Source: Denticeps clupeoides
Lineage: Eukaryota > Chordata > Actinopteri > Clupeiformes > Denticipitidae
Direction of reading: 5' to 3'
Assembly: GCF_900700375.1 (NCBI RefSeq)
Contig: NC_041724.1
Coordinates: forward strand, 11,558,204 to 11,622,203
DNA: 64,000 nt
Part shown: in pieces, positions 11,235 to 22,560 of the stretch
How positions within the stretch are numbered: position 1 is the stretch's first letter
Layout of the letters: every line of letters starts with the position of its first letter
The notes under the pieces: model-generated
Seen by the model: the letters and a program-made list of their open reading frames with translations, nothing else
Database searches by the model: none
What the model was told of the DNA's origin: nothing
Made by a program: the position numbers and the translations under genes

Positions 11235-14200
11235 CCCACCCGCGTGCTCCTGAATTTTCTAACACACGAGTGCTGGAAGCTTGAAACGCAGCTCTGAAGC
11301 TCTCTGTACACTGCCTCCTCTTTTTCCCTGGAACCTTCATCATAAGTGGACGTGGGTGAGCTGGAGACAGGGGGGGACGGACCGACAGGTGAGAGAGAAG
11401 GGCGAGGCTGAAAGGGAGGTGCTGTTATGTTTTTTTTTTTTTTTTTTATAAATATTTCCCTCACAGCATTGATAATTCCTTGTTTGTTGTGTAGTGTAAC
11501 TGCTCATTATGTTTTCACAAAATTAAGTCAGCATTAGAGAAATATGCAGCTATATGCATATGCAGCAATATTATTCTTTGTGCAGTGGACACGTGTAAAA
11601 AGTCAGATGTGTGTTTTAATGAATGTGCTGCCGATTGAAGATAATTAAATCATTACGTGATACTGGAATGGCAGATGATACTGAGGGTCTTGCTCAGTAA
11701 TCTGGCTAAACGCTTTCTGAGAAGTGTGGGTAGTATAAACAGGCGGAATTATTGGCTTTTCTGAAGAATGCTAAAAAGTAGGCCAGGTACTGCGAGGGGA
11801 GGTGGGAGGAGCTGAGAAAGGGGGCGTGGCTCTGTGAGGGAGGTGTACATTCAATGTCCGACATCCAGAGATGTTCACCTTTATTAAAGAGAACTGCTTA
11901 TGTCCTACTTTTCATTATAATTTAAAATCTGTTTATCTGTTTTGAGTTATTACACCATAAAGTGGCATTTTTCTACATAACCTGTTCCGTGAAATAAAGG
12001 ACTGTTCTTAAGCTTACAGCTCAATAAAGATGTTTAAGAGAGGACTAACTTCTTAAAGATAATGAATATCACATAGTGATATAGAAAGTATAGAATGGCC
12101 TGTTGGTTCAGGGTCTGTACTGTAGTAAAAGAATTCACAACCCATGTTTCTTTTATATCAGAAACTATTTCCATAACAATATTATCCATAACACATGTGG
12201 GCAGAACAACAAAATCTGTACAGCAATATATCAATATGTGTAATTTGGTGATGTATTATTGATATGGTAATTAGTATGGAAGTTTTACTTGAAAACCTAT
12301 GGAAAACTAATATTTAATATATATATATATATGTGTGTGTGTGATTGATTCAGATTTTTTTACATTTGGAAATTCATTTTGAGGCAGATCAGAACCATGT
12401 GATGGATGACTGTCCTGAATCAGCAATATTGTGATCTCATCGTTATCATATTTTATAGTAAGGGCTGGAATAAAAAAAATAAAAAATTCCCAGATGAGTT
12501 GCTATAAATAGACCACCCAGCTCAGGGGCAGTGCAGCCATTAGAGCCATTAATCCATCCTGGGACTGGTTCTCCATATAGCAGCAGGGTCAACACACATC
12601 TTAATCTGTCTGTCATATCTAGCCTGGCGTCTGACAATTGGGATTAAACTGACACACCTTTTGGAAGCTGCTGAGGAGGCTGTACTTGCGGTGGGAGGTG
12701 ATGCCTCAGTTTTTGAGGTGCTGATTTTGTAGGGAGTGTGTTTAGTCATTTGTGTCTCAATGGAAAAAAGAAAAAAAAAAAAAAATTGTCAGAAATAATT
12801 TTACCCGATTATTTTACAGGAATTGATATATAAACCACACAAACACATTATATAAAGGTTTTCGACTATTTATTGCATCTTTTCAGACAGTTAGAAAAAT
12901 AAAATATGTAAATACAATAAAAGTACATTTTAGAGCAGCTCAATTGTTGCTGCCAAAATCCTTAAATTAAATGCATTGACAATAAAAAAAATGTTAAACC
13001 TGTCTACATTAGAGATTTAGGGTTAGGGATGTCTGAGTTCAGCCTTGAATGATGAGGTGAGAGAATATTGCCACAACTGCTGAACACTCTTAAGTGGTGA
13101 ATTGCCCAAAATATTCCCACACAGGAGACTTCGAGACTATTCTATGTCTTTGGTTCCATCTGATTTTTGATTTATTTTCTTTATGCTGTGGATTTAATCG
13201 CAATGTTTTGCACCGCGGTTAATCGTCGAACCGGTTAATCCCCACAACCCTACTTGCATGTTTTCTGTGTTCGGTGGAGGCACAAATTGTTTAGCTGTCA
13301 AATCCATCTGCCAACTGGGCGATCCCCGGGTCGAGACACACAGCAGGCTGGAACTGCACCGCAGTGACTGTGGCATAAACACACACACATACAGCACACA
13401 CGTGTGCTAACACTTTAGCCGCCCCCTCCCCGCCCGTCCTTTTTGCCGTCCCAGACAGGCTCAGAGCCCGGGACAACAGGTCACCCTCCTCTCATACAGA
13501 AGGAGAGCAGGGAAAGGACAGGCCACACCTCACACGCTCGACTCTGTTCTAGTTCTGAACTTCCTGAACTTACTGAGTGAAACTATGGCAGTAGACTGTA
13601 AGAAATGTTCTGTTGTCACTTTTCCAACTCTTGTATAGGTTCAGGATTGTCAGGGTTCTGTTCATTTGTGTTTTTGTTGTTTTTTAGTTTTTTTGTTTCT
13701 CTGTAAAACTAAGCGAAGCAATCGGTGTGTTCTGGTTTGCAGTGTACCAGATGGGCAGTGGCAGCAGCCGTCTGTTCGGAACTCTGGCCCAGACACTGAG
13801 CAGCACCTCGCCGGCTCAGGCCCACCTGGACCCGGACGATTACGAGTGCGAGCCAGCCGACCCAGAGCTGCTCCTGCGCGAATGCGGTGAGGCGCTGAGA
13901 AACCGGCCAGCCCGACTCCAGCGTAGCTTCATCTCCCTGCGGGAACACACCAAACACGCACAGCCTATACGGGTCATGCAGTGGAACATCCTGGCACAAG
14001 GTACAGCATCACACCACTCACCTGACTGTTCATTTGTAATATGTATATATCTATATTTTCACCCTCTGTGGACACTGTTAACATATGGACCATTTATTAA
14101 AGGTAAACATTAAGAATATGAAGAGCTGCTGTTTTCTGACTAGTCCACCTGCTGTGAAATGTGTTACACTTTTTACATGTATTCTGAATACTTTCAGAAT

Positions 14201-15441
14201 GCATCTGCTGCTATGCTAAATTCAATCTACATATCCAGATGTGTGCAAACAAGAATTGAAAAAATTAACCAAGAACAATAGTTTTACACATGACTGTGTA
14301 TTCTAAGTGTTTTTGTTTTTTTATGTATTCTAAAAGTTTTACTAAATGGCACCGTATTCTGTATTTTGCCCATTGTTGTTAATTGTCTGTATGTATATGC
14401 AATCTTAAGCCTGTTTGGTTTTTAAGAAAAGTGCTTTTCTTAAAAAACATGATTTTATAAGAACTCAAACAAATGAGTCAAAGTAATTTTGCATCTATTT
14501 ATTGAGGAATATGGTGTAATTTGTGTGATTTTTGTAAACATGCCGTTGTCTGTGCCGCAGCTCTAGGTGAGGGGAAAGACGGCTTCGTCCGCTGCCCTCT
14601 CGAGGCTCTGAACTGGGCAGAGCGGAAATACCTCATCTTAGAGGAGATCCTCACCTACCGGCCCGATATCCTGTGCCTCCAGGAGGTGGATCACTACTTT
14701 GACACCTTCCAGCCGGTTCTGTCCAGTCTGGGCTACCAGAGCAGCTTCTGCCCGAAGCCCTGGTCCCCCTGTCTGGATGTGGAGAACAACAATGGGCCGG
14801 ACGGCTGTGCCCTGTTTTTCAGCCGTGAGCGTTTCCTGCTGGTGAGCATCACCCACCTCCGCCTCTCTGCCATGATGCTCAAGACCAATCAGGTGGCCAT
14901 TGTGGTGACGCTACGTTGCCGGGAGACAGGGCGGCTGTTCTGCATCGCTGTCACCCACCTGAAAGCGCGCAGCGGGTGGGAGGGCCTCCGCAGCGCTCAG
15001 GGATCCAATCTGCTGCAGAACCTGCACCGGATCACCATGCAGAGCACCGTCGCTGAAGACCAGGATGCCGCAGCGGTTCTCGAGGGCCAGGGTCTGCCGC
15101 TCATCGTGTGCGGGGACTTCAACGCAGAGCCTTCTGAAGACGTCTACCAGCGCTTCGCCTCCTCACCGCTGGGTCTGGACAGCGCCTACAAGTGGCTGAG
15201 CTCGGACGGGCAAAGCGAGCCCCCCTACACCAGCTGGAAGATCCGGCCCAGCGGGGAGAGCTGCCACACGCTGGACTACGTCTGGTACTCGCACGACCGC
15301 TTCGGCGTGGACGCTGTGCTGGAGCTGCCCAACGAGGACCAGATCGGGCCGGACCGCCTTCCCTCCTTCCACTACCCGTCGGACCACCTGTCCCTGGTGT
15401 GTGACTTTAGCTTTTTAGAGCAGCCTCATAGGCTCCTCTAG
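6021..15441 (+). CDS. noct: Nocturnin, NADP(H) 2'-phosphatase (3 coding exons)
   Basis: Coding exons are 6021-6168, 13743-14000 and 14561-15441. All junctions are GT-AG and join in frame to 428 aa, close to human NOCT (431 aa). Exon 1 encodes an Arg-rich, Ser/Ala-rich N terminus like a mitochondrial presequence. Exon 2 opens with VYQMGSGSSRLF, matching the internal Met (human MGTGTS) used for a cytosolic form. Exon 3 holds the exonuclease/endonuclease/phosphatase fold: catalytic LQEVDHYFDTF (Glu near residue 177), NNGPDGCALFF, THLKARSGWE, CGDFNAEP and the C-terminal SDHLSLVCDF. Known family role: removal of the 2'-phosphate from NADP+ and NADPH in mitochondria and cytosol, with circadian expression; it was formerly thought to be a deadenylase. 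Intron 1 is about 7.6 kb and transposon-rich. A likely poly(A) signal AATAAA lies near 16263. Identity is near certain. Confidence 0.97.
7187..7372 (-). repeat. tRNA-derived SINE, family A
   Basis: Near full-length copy in noct intron 1, antisense to the gene. It has the same tRNA-like head and 'tctggataagggcgtctgat' tail as the other copies. It differs from the 3291 copy at only a few positions, so it is fairly young. Confidence 0.85.
7430..8700 (-). mobile_element. Tc1-like DNA transposon, decayed transposase
   Basis: On the - strand, pieces of a Tc1/mariner transposase appear in the expected order. A helix-turn-helix stretch contains VSERVISRLAK near 8370. A second DNA-binding part has RVSRQTIRNRLLRFGL near 8170. 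Then come VLFTDESHIS near 8040, VMAGITSQCKTNLVIVHG near 7950, and the second DDE part MDDNDPPH followed by LKPIEHVWDQL near 7730. The frame is interrupted several times, so it cannot make transposase. Terminal inverted repeats were not found; ends are approximate. Confidence 0.8.
8823..10200 (-). repeat. tRNA-derived SINE, family B, interrupted by a hAT insertion
   Basis: The left part (8823-8899) and right part (10056-10200) together make one family B SINE on the - strand. They are separated by a hAT element at 8900-10055. The right part holds GGGATTCGAACCGG (B box in reverse) and the A-box end. The SINE was therefore in place before the hAT insertion. Confidence 0.9.
8900..10055. mobile_element. 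Non-autonomous hAT transposon with 8-bp target duplication
   Basis: The element begins TAGGGCTGCATGATT and ends AATCGTGCAGCTATA; the second is the reverse complement of the first with three differences (terminal inverted repeats). It is flanked on both sides by GTGGGCAG (8892-8899 and 10056-10063), a perfect 8-bp target duplication as hAT elements make. At 1156 bp with no transposase frame it must rely on enzyme from elsewhere. Internally a ~95-bp block (about 9221-9300) is repeated at about 9385-9475, and a ~24-bp segment at 9182-9205 is inverted at 9481-9506. Confidence 0.9.
10343..10529 (-). repeat. tRNA-derived SINE, family A, diverged
   Basis: Full-span family A copy on the - strand, more diverged than the copies at 3291 and 7187 (tail reads TACGCCGTTTTTCAGACGCCC on the + strand). 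It sits in noct intron 1. Confidence 0.8.
10997..11232. repeat. (GT)n and (CA)n microsatellites in inverted arrangement
   Basis: About 25 GT units at 10997-11047 and about 28 CA units at 11176-11232 are separated by some 130 bp of unique sequence. They are complementary on the same strand, so the intron RNA could form a long stem. Both lie in noct intron 1. Confidence 0.95.
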
Positions 15442-17640
15442 CGCTCCATCATCTGCTGAAGCTGCAGTTCCCGCAAACTTCCCACAAACTTGAACGCTGG
15501 GCTACTGAAGGTCAGCCGGTCTCTGCTGAGCTATATTTGGAAAGTTAGCTGGCTAACGTGGTAACCCAAAACCTGATGTCAGAAACGCTCAAAGTTCAAA
15601 AGTCAGGACCGTTTTAATTATAGAGGACTGTAAATTTGGACATGTTGTGTGTGTGTGTCTGTGTGTGTACGTTATGACAGATTCCAGGACCACAGTGTCA
15701 TCAACTTCCTTTACTTCCCAGTAACCACAGTTACAACATTAGACCGGTTCTGTGATTCATCTCTTCCTGCATGAAAGGAGGTTTCCGCTGCTTTCCTAAA
15801 ATAAGGATATTTTTTTTAAAAAGACTCAGTTCTCAGACATGGAACGTGTTTGTGTTGCTTAATTCTGTGTGTTGTCCGTCTGCTTGAAAAGGGTCCCTTG
15901 TGTTGCCACGGCAGTTTTTGCACTGATTGTATATGGTGCCTTGAATCGTGTGTTCCAGGATTAGTTTCAGTTCCATGACCATCAGATAACCCTTCTAGGA
16001 AAGTTTTCACTAAGAACTTTGGCACGAAAAAAAAAAAAAAAAAAAGTGTTCATTTTGAGTTACCCTCCATAATCATTTCTTTTAACTTATTCTGGTATCT
16101 TATTGCTTGTTGGGTTGATTTAATTAATTTATTCATTGTGAAGTTGCTGTAAAGTTCGTTGTAATACGCATTCTCAAAACCGCTGGTGTCATAGAATGAT
16201 TCCGTATAAAGCAGATCATGATATACTCAGATCATGATATTCATGTTGGTTGTACAAATTAAAAATAAATATATATTCAATTTTACTTTTTGGTCTGCGT
16301 GTGTGCATTGCTAAAAATGGCCGATTACTTTCATTTTCAACTATTTTCTTCAATTAGTTAAATGTACTTTTTCTCAATAGTTTTATCTGCTTTTATCCTT
16401 CACTGCCCCACTTAATTTACTTTACTTCTTAGGAGTTTGAGCACCAAAATCAGCGGTTCCCAACCCATTAATTTAGAGCAGGTGATCATACTAATGTGGC
16501 TGTTGGAATGTTGGGGGACCTTCCAGAACAGGAATGGAAACCCTGGCCCACTGTCCTAGAGCTTGTTCCGCCTGACGCCATGTGACATGAACGATGAGTG
16601 TCTAGTTACTTCGGCTGGTTCAAATCTTATAAACGCCTCTCCTGTTTCTGATGGAACGATAGCAGGCAGGGAGTTCTGATGTTTGAGAACCCCTGTCACA
16701 TTGTCAAAGTAAATTGTGAGATGTTCAGGAGCATTCCCATAGGAAATCTCCACAATTTACAAATATTCTTTAAAACATAGCACACTAACTTACATTCAAC
16801 TTTATGAAAACATAAGTCAAACATATGCATGGTCTTGTAAGCATTTATTGTAATTGCATTCACACCAGCAGGAAGCCTAGCTCTCGTCATGAATTCTATA
16901 AGTAAATCTTGCACGCGCATGAGAAAAGGTTCAAGGCCGTTTTACTAATGAATCATCTCTGACAAACTTTCTGTGTCTGCCCGACTTGACACACATGCTT
17001 ATAATCAGAAATAAAAGCCTTTTTAAGGGAGTCTGTTTAACATAATGCAGAATTAATGTCTTCCATGACAGGATTAAGTCGTAAGAATACCCTTGCCATC
17101 AAACTAAGACCACTGTTCTGCATCTGTACACACATCAAGAATCTCAATGCAATACTCCTTTTAACATGAACACGAAGTGAGGTACGCAGCACCGGTTGGC
17201 TGGACTGCTGTAGTGTCCTTTTCCAACTGTCAATCTCCAGTCCAACAATGAACCAACAATGAACCTGAAGGAAGCGGACCCATAATCAGAAAGGTGGCAC
17301 AGACCAAAGTACTGTGCCCACACACTCCTCCCCGTGCGCCTTACATGGCTGCCCACTTTGCTGTGACATCTCGGTCACTGTGTGACGGATTGTGAGGGCA
17401 GCGGGAAAGTCCCGCAGTGCTCTGCATTGACCAGCCTCAGTACCTGGTGGGTGCCCACCATGCTGCACCTAGTTTGCATCTAGGTGCCCTGGACAACAAT
17501 CTTCTCCCCACTCTATCACTTCACTATTCTTTGGAAGGATTTGCCTCTGCAACCACAGCAGGGGCAGCAGGTTTCAAATGTTCTGTTCAGGTGTAGTTGT
17601 GGAAGGAGGGCTCCTGTGGACAGAAAACATGTACATGTAT
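15442..17640. other. noct 3' UTR and downstream intergenic DNA
   Basis: The noct stop is at 15439-15441. An AATAAA near 16263 is the likely end of the transcript, giving a 3' UTR of about 0.8 kb. Beyond it is AT-rich intergenic DNA with a degraded family B SINE at 17265-17420. No coding exon was recognised. Confidence 0.6.
17265..17420 (+). repeat. tRNA-derived SINE, family B, degraded
   Basis: Keeps the blocks GGAAGCGGACCCATAATCAG and 'ccccgtgcgccttacatggc' in family B order, but is heavily mutated. Confidence 0.6.
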
Positions 17641-17754
17641 GAATGTGTGTGTGCATTCAGGAAATATTCAGACCCTTTCAATATGCAACCTGTTGTAGTC
17701 TTACACTAAAAGTATGTAAATTAAACTTTTGCTCAAGATATGTTTATTGTCAGT

Positions 17755-17985
17755 ACAACAGTATACCTAGAGGGGAAATAATCTTTCACACAGACCCCCC
17801 ATAGTGCAATCATAAAAGAAAGAATAAATATGTATATACACACACTAAACTAACTAAGACTTACTGTACAGATCTCTATAAGAGAAAAGTAAAACAGGAC
17901 AACATCATGTAGGATGCTTATAAGTGGATATGATGGATATTTCAAACAGGACACATAAGACAAGACAAACGTGCAAAATGAGTAG
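17755..17985 (-). mobile_element. Non-LTR retrotransposon 3' end fragment
   Basis: Read on the - strand it contains GTCTTGTCTTATGTGTCCTG and then ATGATTGCACTATGGGG, in the same order as in the copy at 38790-39372 on the + strand; a shorter copy of the last part is at 25570-25765. The family is not assigned. Confidence 0.65.
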
Positions 17986-18070
17986 AAATGTGCAAAATGG
18001 TCAGTATGTTATCAGGTGCACAAGGATGGAAGTGTATTGTTGTTGAGATTTTTGGTAATGGCAGTGCATT

Positions 18071-18325
18071 GTGGGCCAGTGGTTGCCTAGTGGTTAAGAA
18101 AAGCAGAGTCACAGTGTGCTGTGCTGCAGTGTTTCACAAAGAAAAGAAGGTTAGAAAAGAAAAACTGAAATATTAAATTGTTACATATTAAACTAGCTGA
18201 GCAGCTACCCACTGGTCCCACAGGGGATGGGTTAAACACAGAGGACATTTCACTTTCACTGTGTGAACTAGGTGCTGTGCTGCAGTGTCACATGTGACAA
18301 CTAATCACTTTCACTCTCGGCTGTG
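18071..18325 (+). repeat. tRNA-derived SINE, family B, degraded pieces
   Basis: An A-box-like TTGCCTAGTGGTTAAG near 18084 and a later body piece (GGGATGGGTTAAACACAGAGG through CACATGTGACAAC) are both present, with the middle replaced or lost. Confidence 0.6.
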
Positions 18326-19171
18326 TTAAATGATACTGATTGGACAAGATTTCTAAAGGTACACACCTATTTATAAAAGGCCTCACATCTCATAGCGCAT
18401 ATCAGAGCATAACTGTCTGAACTGTCTCAAAAGCTCAGACAGGATTGGGCCAAGGCACAGATCTGGACAAGGCTACAAAAAAATGTCCCCAAGAGCACAG
18501 TGGCCTGCATAATCTTTAAATGGAAGGAGACTGAGCCAACAGGGAAGAAGAGTCTTGATGAGAGAGGTAACCAAGAACCCAAACATCACTCTGACTGAGC
18601 TCCAGAGATCCTTTGTGGAAACGAGAGAACGTTCCAGAAGGACAACAATCACTCCCAGACTGCAAGAAACAAGATTTTTGGGTCTGACTAAACTCTTTGG
18701 CATGTATGGAGGAAACCAAGCACTTTCAGATGCAGGGACTGGTCATAGTTGAAGGAAACACAAAATATTCTGCATGAAAAGCAAGTCAAGAGTGCTCAGA
18801 CTAGACTGAAGGTTCACCTTCAATCACAAGAAATGATCCTAAGCACACAGCCAAAGCAACACAGGAGTATCTTAAGAAGAACTCTGTGAACTCAGTGGCC
18901 TAGTCAGTGCCGAAATGTGTCCTCTGTATTCAAATTATGGGTACGCTTCCTTACCTGCCAGGCCACCACTGCCAAGTACTGAGGCAATCAGTACTACTAA
19001 GTACTGAGCAAAGGGTCTGAATATTTGTCCATGTGATATTTCCGTTTCTTTATTTAATACACTTGCAAACAATTCTAGAATTATGTTTTTCTGTAATTAT
19101 GGTGTAGACACAAGAACAAAATTAATTTACATAATTTTGGCAACATGACAAATGGTTGAAAGGGGCCTGAA

Positions 19172-19326
19172 TTTTTACATTTACAGAGCGTCTTACAATC
19201 AGTAGTTACAGGGACAGTCCCCCCCTGAAGGTTAAGTGTCTTGTTCAGGGACTACAATTGTAGTCGGTGGGGTTTGAACCAGAGTCTCTGGTTCATAGGC
19301 GTTTACCCACTAGGCTACCAGCACCC
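19172..19326 (-). repeat. tRNA-derived SINE, family A, internally shortened
   Basis: Has the head and part of the body on the - strand, but the L2-like tail is shortened (TTTACATTTACAGAGCGTC on the + strand skips the usual middle). It lies next to the right end of the Tc1 remnant. Confidence 0.75.
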
Positions 19327-19565
19327 TAAATGCACTATATTCAGTACAATCAGACACAGTGTTCAAAGTGTTTTGGGTTTTAATCACAATTAATTGCGTT
19401 TTAAACCTGTTAAAAATACTATGATGCCATAAATGTTTCAAAGGTTGAATCCAAAATGTTACTGGATAAGAGACCTATTTCTAGTATAAAGGCTTAATTC
19501 TCAGGATGAACTCCGGGGTCCAGGTGAAGAGAGTCAAGGATGAGGCTGGGTCTTCTTCGTTTTAG

Positions 19566-19574
19566 CAGATTTTA
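19566..19574 (-). terminator. Likely poly(A) signal of the elf2-like gene
   Basis: TTTATT on the + strand gives AATAAA on the - strand, about 320 bp past the stop codon of the ETS gene. It supports a transcript that really ends here with the short C terminus. Confidence 0.45.
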
Positions 19575-19891
19575 TTGAGAGGAATAAAGTTATTCTTACA
19601 GATGTTACGTTTGCCCGTCCATGTCTCTCTCACACTCGTCGTTCAGCACACCCACACCGGGTTCTTATCCCTCGCTATCTACTGTGTGGGTACCGAGGCC
19701 AGATAGCTGGAGCCAGCATTAGTAGATATTGTTTAACAGAGCTTGGCCTTGCAAGGAACACATTATTCCACAAAAAAAAACAAAAAAAACAAGAGACAGA
19801 GAATAGAGGAACAGAATGGCTAAATAAAAGTAGAAAACCTACATACCAAATGTAAAAATTATACTAAATCCATCATCAGTAAACTGCATCC

Positions 19892-22423
19892 TTACCTAGT
19901 ATCTTCGGCAACGTTGAAAGAGCAGCCGAGTGATCGCATGATGGCAAGTGCCTCCTCTCCCGACGAGACATTGACGATGCGAGGGATAAATTCGGGCGGA
20001 GCTGCCTTCGCTCTGCGGTGGGTGCCTTTGGGCGGAGTCAGTTTAACTGTGTGGTCAGTTACAGCTGTTAGCACTGCCTCCTGATCTTTCTTGCAGTCTT
20101 TTGTAAACGTGGGTTCGTAATGATCAATCAAGTCCTTGTGCCTGTAATGGAACTGGTACACCAGCCGTTGACCTTCGACCTTGGAGAGGATGCCCCGCTG
20201 GTAGTAATATCTGCACACCGGCAATTTTCAGAACAAACAAACGTGTTTTATGAAGCAGGCCAATGTGCGGATTCACTATGAATTTGATGAGACGTACCTC
20301 ATTGCTCGCCCCATGGTGTCATAGTTCATAGTCGGCTTATTCTTGAGCTCCCCCCACAGTCTGGATACAGCCTTGGTGTTGACCAGCATAAATTTACCCT
20401 TCTCCCTCTCTGTCCACCTGATGTATCTGGGACAGGTTTTGCTGTCTTGGAGGAGGTCCAGAAGAAACTTCCAAAGGTGCGTGCTACTTGGAACTGTACA
20501 GGAAGATACGTCATGACCCAATCGTTCATCATAGAATTCAATACAGAACGTACTGTGACATTAAACAAATAAAATTTTTTCCTGCACAATTAGTAGGCAT
20601 CCGCAGTTAAATCTCTCCCAGATGTTCCACAAATCGATGGCTATCTGACGCACACATATCATATACTAAATCCTAAAAATTGCTGTGCACATGAGAGAGA
20701 AATGAGACTAATCTAATGACATAGTTATGCTATACATTTCTTTGCTGAAGCCAAAAGATATGTCTCATTATTTTTAAGCAATTTTTATTCACATATTCCA
20801 GGGTTTAACTGAAATGTCTACTTCAAAAGGGTGTTCATATTGAAGTAAAATATGTTAGAAGAAATTATTTGCATTATAATTAATTGGAAGCTATTTGTCA
20901 TGATTATGACAGCCCTAATTAAAAGGAAAATATACATTTCCAGAGGAACTATCTTAATTAATTCATGACAATTAATTATTAGTGATAATTAATGACAATG
21001 GGGGGGGGGGTCATTCTTTATTTAGAGCACCTCAACAAGCCGTTCAAGAAAAACTTAAAGAAACAAATTTGAATAAACAACGTATACACTCACGTTTCCC
21101 ACACGTTGGCTTCTTTTTGTTCTTTGGGCTAGCTGATGTCTTTTTCCCCAATCCTGCTACACAGCGGTGAACATCAAACTTCAGACATTAGGGTAAAGAA
21201 GTAGAAAGATGTGTAAAGATCTACCCTGTGTGTGTGCATGTTTGTGAGCAAGAATATTACCTTTACATGTTCTCCCCAAAATGGCCTTGTCCATCTCCTC
21301 ATTATAATCACAGTCATCTTCATCATCGTCCTCCTCCTCCTCCTCCTCCTTTATGAACACCGACTCTGGATGAAGGTGTGCATTCAAGGTGGATGTACCG
21401 GCCATCGGCTCTTCCTGTTGGCTGGCTGGAGTATCCATGTGCAGGAATACTTCAGCCTCTTCAACAGACTGATCCACTGCTAAACCCGCATCCGTCTCCA
21501 CTGAAGCCTCCACTGTGAAAAAGGGCGACGCCGAATTAGAATAATTAAAATAAATAAAACTCAAACAAACAAAAACTATTTGTGACATTAGGGAAACGAT
21601 GGATGCATGTGTGTCCTGTTCCTTATTACACATATGTCTCAATTCCGGTGCAGCGTGTTTTAAGGTCTATTGAGAAAATAAGGTTAGTTCATCTGGACCC
21701 CTGTATATGTGCAATTCAGCACATACTGTCTTCCTATTTTCTTAAATGATACACTTTGTGATGGAAAAATGTATCAAGCAATTAAGTCAATATGATTGTT
21801 AATATGAAGTCCTTTTTAAAGTGCACAAGCAAAACAAAACGGCTGAAAATGTAAATATGTAGTGCCGGCGCTACTTTGCAGTGGCGGATGAACACACGAT
21901 AAAAATGGCTCCCATCAGACTTCCGTGTTTACATGAACTACTTCCTGCGGCGCGATCCACTCCACGTCCGCCCCTTTCGTCTTGGCCTTTAATCTAACGG
22001 GACTGAAGTTTTTTACCCCGGACAGCCTACAAAAACAACGACTATAAACCATTCGCCAAACAAATAATCCCACCCGAGAGAATCAGAAATTAGTTACTAA
22101 TAGTGGCTTTGTTTAGTGTTCATTCATCAAATGAAATTGCACAGCTGGAAACAAAAATTGAAATCCGATTTACAGAAACATATACATGTAAACGACTGAT
22201 AAAAGAATGAGACTGCTAAAAGAATTATCAGCCCACCGTTACGATATATAGTGGTAAAGCGAATAGATTTTTGGTAAACACTTTACACATGCAGTCAATG
22301 AAAGACTGGCAAGCCGGATCCCAGATAACTAAACGGAAATAATGCCAACCGCGCACATCCTTTACCTGCTTTGATGAGTAGATCAAGCCGATTCGCTGCT
22401 TTCTCGCACACCAAATGCGCCAT
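19892..22423 (-). CDS. elf2: ELF2-type ETS transcription factor, short C terminus (5 exons)
   Basis: Coding exons (- strand) are 22423-22366, 21512-21261, 21153-21094 (or from 21156, see below), 20493-20298 and 20210-19892, giving 294 aa. Exon 1 reads [19 protein letters not shown] and joins to VEASV, matching human ELF2 (NQLDLLIRAVEASV). An acidic run ([14 protein letters not shown]) lies around residues 75-95. The ETS domain spans about residues 128-209: [53 protein letters not shown] and [10 protein letters not shown], the ELF1/2/4 signature that binds GGAA sites. A piece [12 protein letters not shown] recalls ELF2 (ARVVNITSPG). The protein stops some 85 residues after the ETS domain, whereas human ELF2 continues for about 300. 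The stop TAA overlaps a fair splice donor (ACTAG/GTAAGG), so a longer splice form cannot be excluded. Exon 3 has a CAGCAG-like tandem acceptor. Confidence 0.88.
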
Positions 22424-22560
22424 GGTGCCAAGGAAATGGGGCGCTTTCACACATTGATTCATTGCAGTTCTGCGACGGCGCCGATGTCCCTCCGCCGCGC
22501 AAGCAAGTGACGTCATGGCGTTACAACGTCACATCGGATACCGAGTCGGTGGAAGCGTGC
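22366..22560 (-). promoter_or_regulatory. elf2 first exon and CpG-rich promoter
   Basis: CpG-rich DNA (gcgacggcgccgatg, ccgccgcgc and others) surrounds the elf2 first coding exon and continues to about 22560, while flanking DNA is AT-rich. This marks an independent promoter for the ETS transcript, internal to any longer transcript that starts at 25.4 kb. Confidence 0.5.

Larger units (their letters stand above)
6169..13742 (+). other. noct intron 1, transposon-rich
   Basis: The 7.6-kb intron holds two family A SINEs, a decayed Tc1-like transposon (about 7440-8700), a family B SINE split by a hAT element (8823-10200), a GT/CA inverted microsatellite pair (10997-11232) and a probable hAT terminal fragment ending at 13252 (TTAATCG and CCGGTTAAT motifs with AACCCTACT at the end). 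No extra noct coding exon was seen. Confidence 0.7.
17656..19178 (+). mobile_element. Decayed Tc1-like DNA transposon with nested insertions
   Basis: The left end GGAAATATTCAGACCCTTTC near 17660 and the right end TTGAAAGGGGCCTGAAT near 19158 are inverted copies, as in fish Tc1 elements. Remnants of transposase lie between: ITLTELQRSFVETRERSRRT near 18580 and a piece resembling NDPKHTAKATQEYLKK near 18840. A LINE 3' end (17755-17985) and family B SINE pieces (18071-18325) have landed inside it. Clearly dead and old. Confidence 0.7.

Noticed and set aside
10983-11464. Frames with long Cys-Val or Thr-His runs
   Set aside because: Pure translations of the GT and CA microsatellites.
21232-21483. 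CRISPR-like or other short repeat array
   Set aside because: No spaced repeats; the TCC-rich run is the codon pattern of the elf2 acidic stretch read from the other strand.
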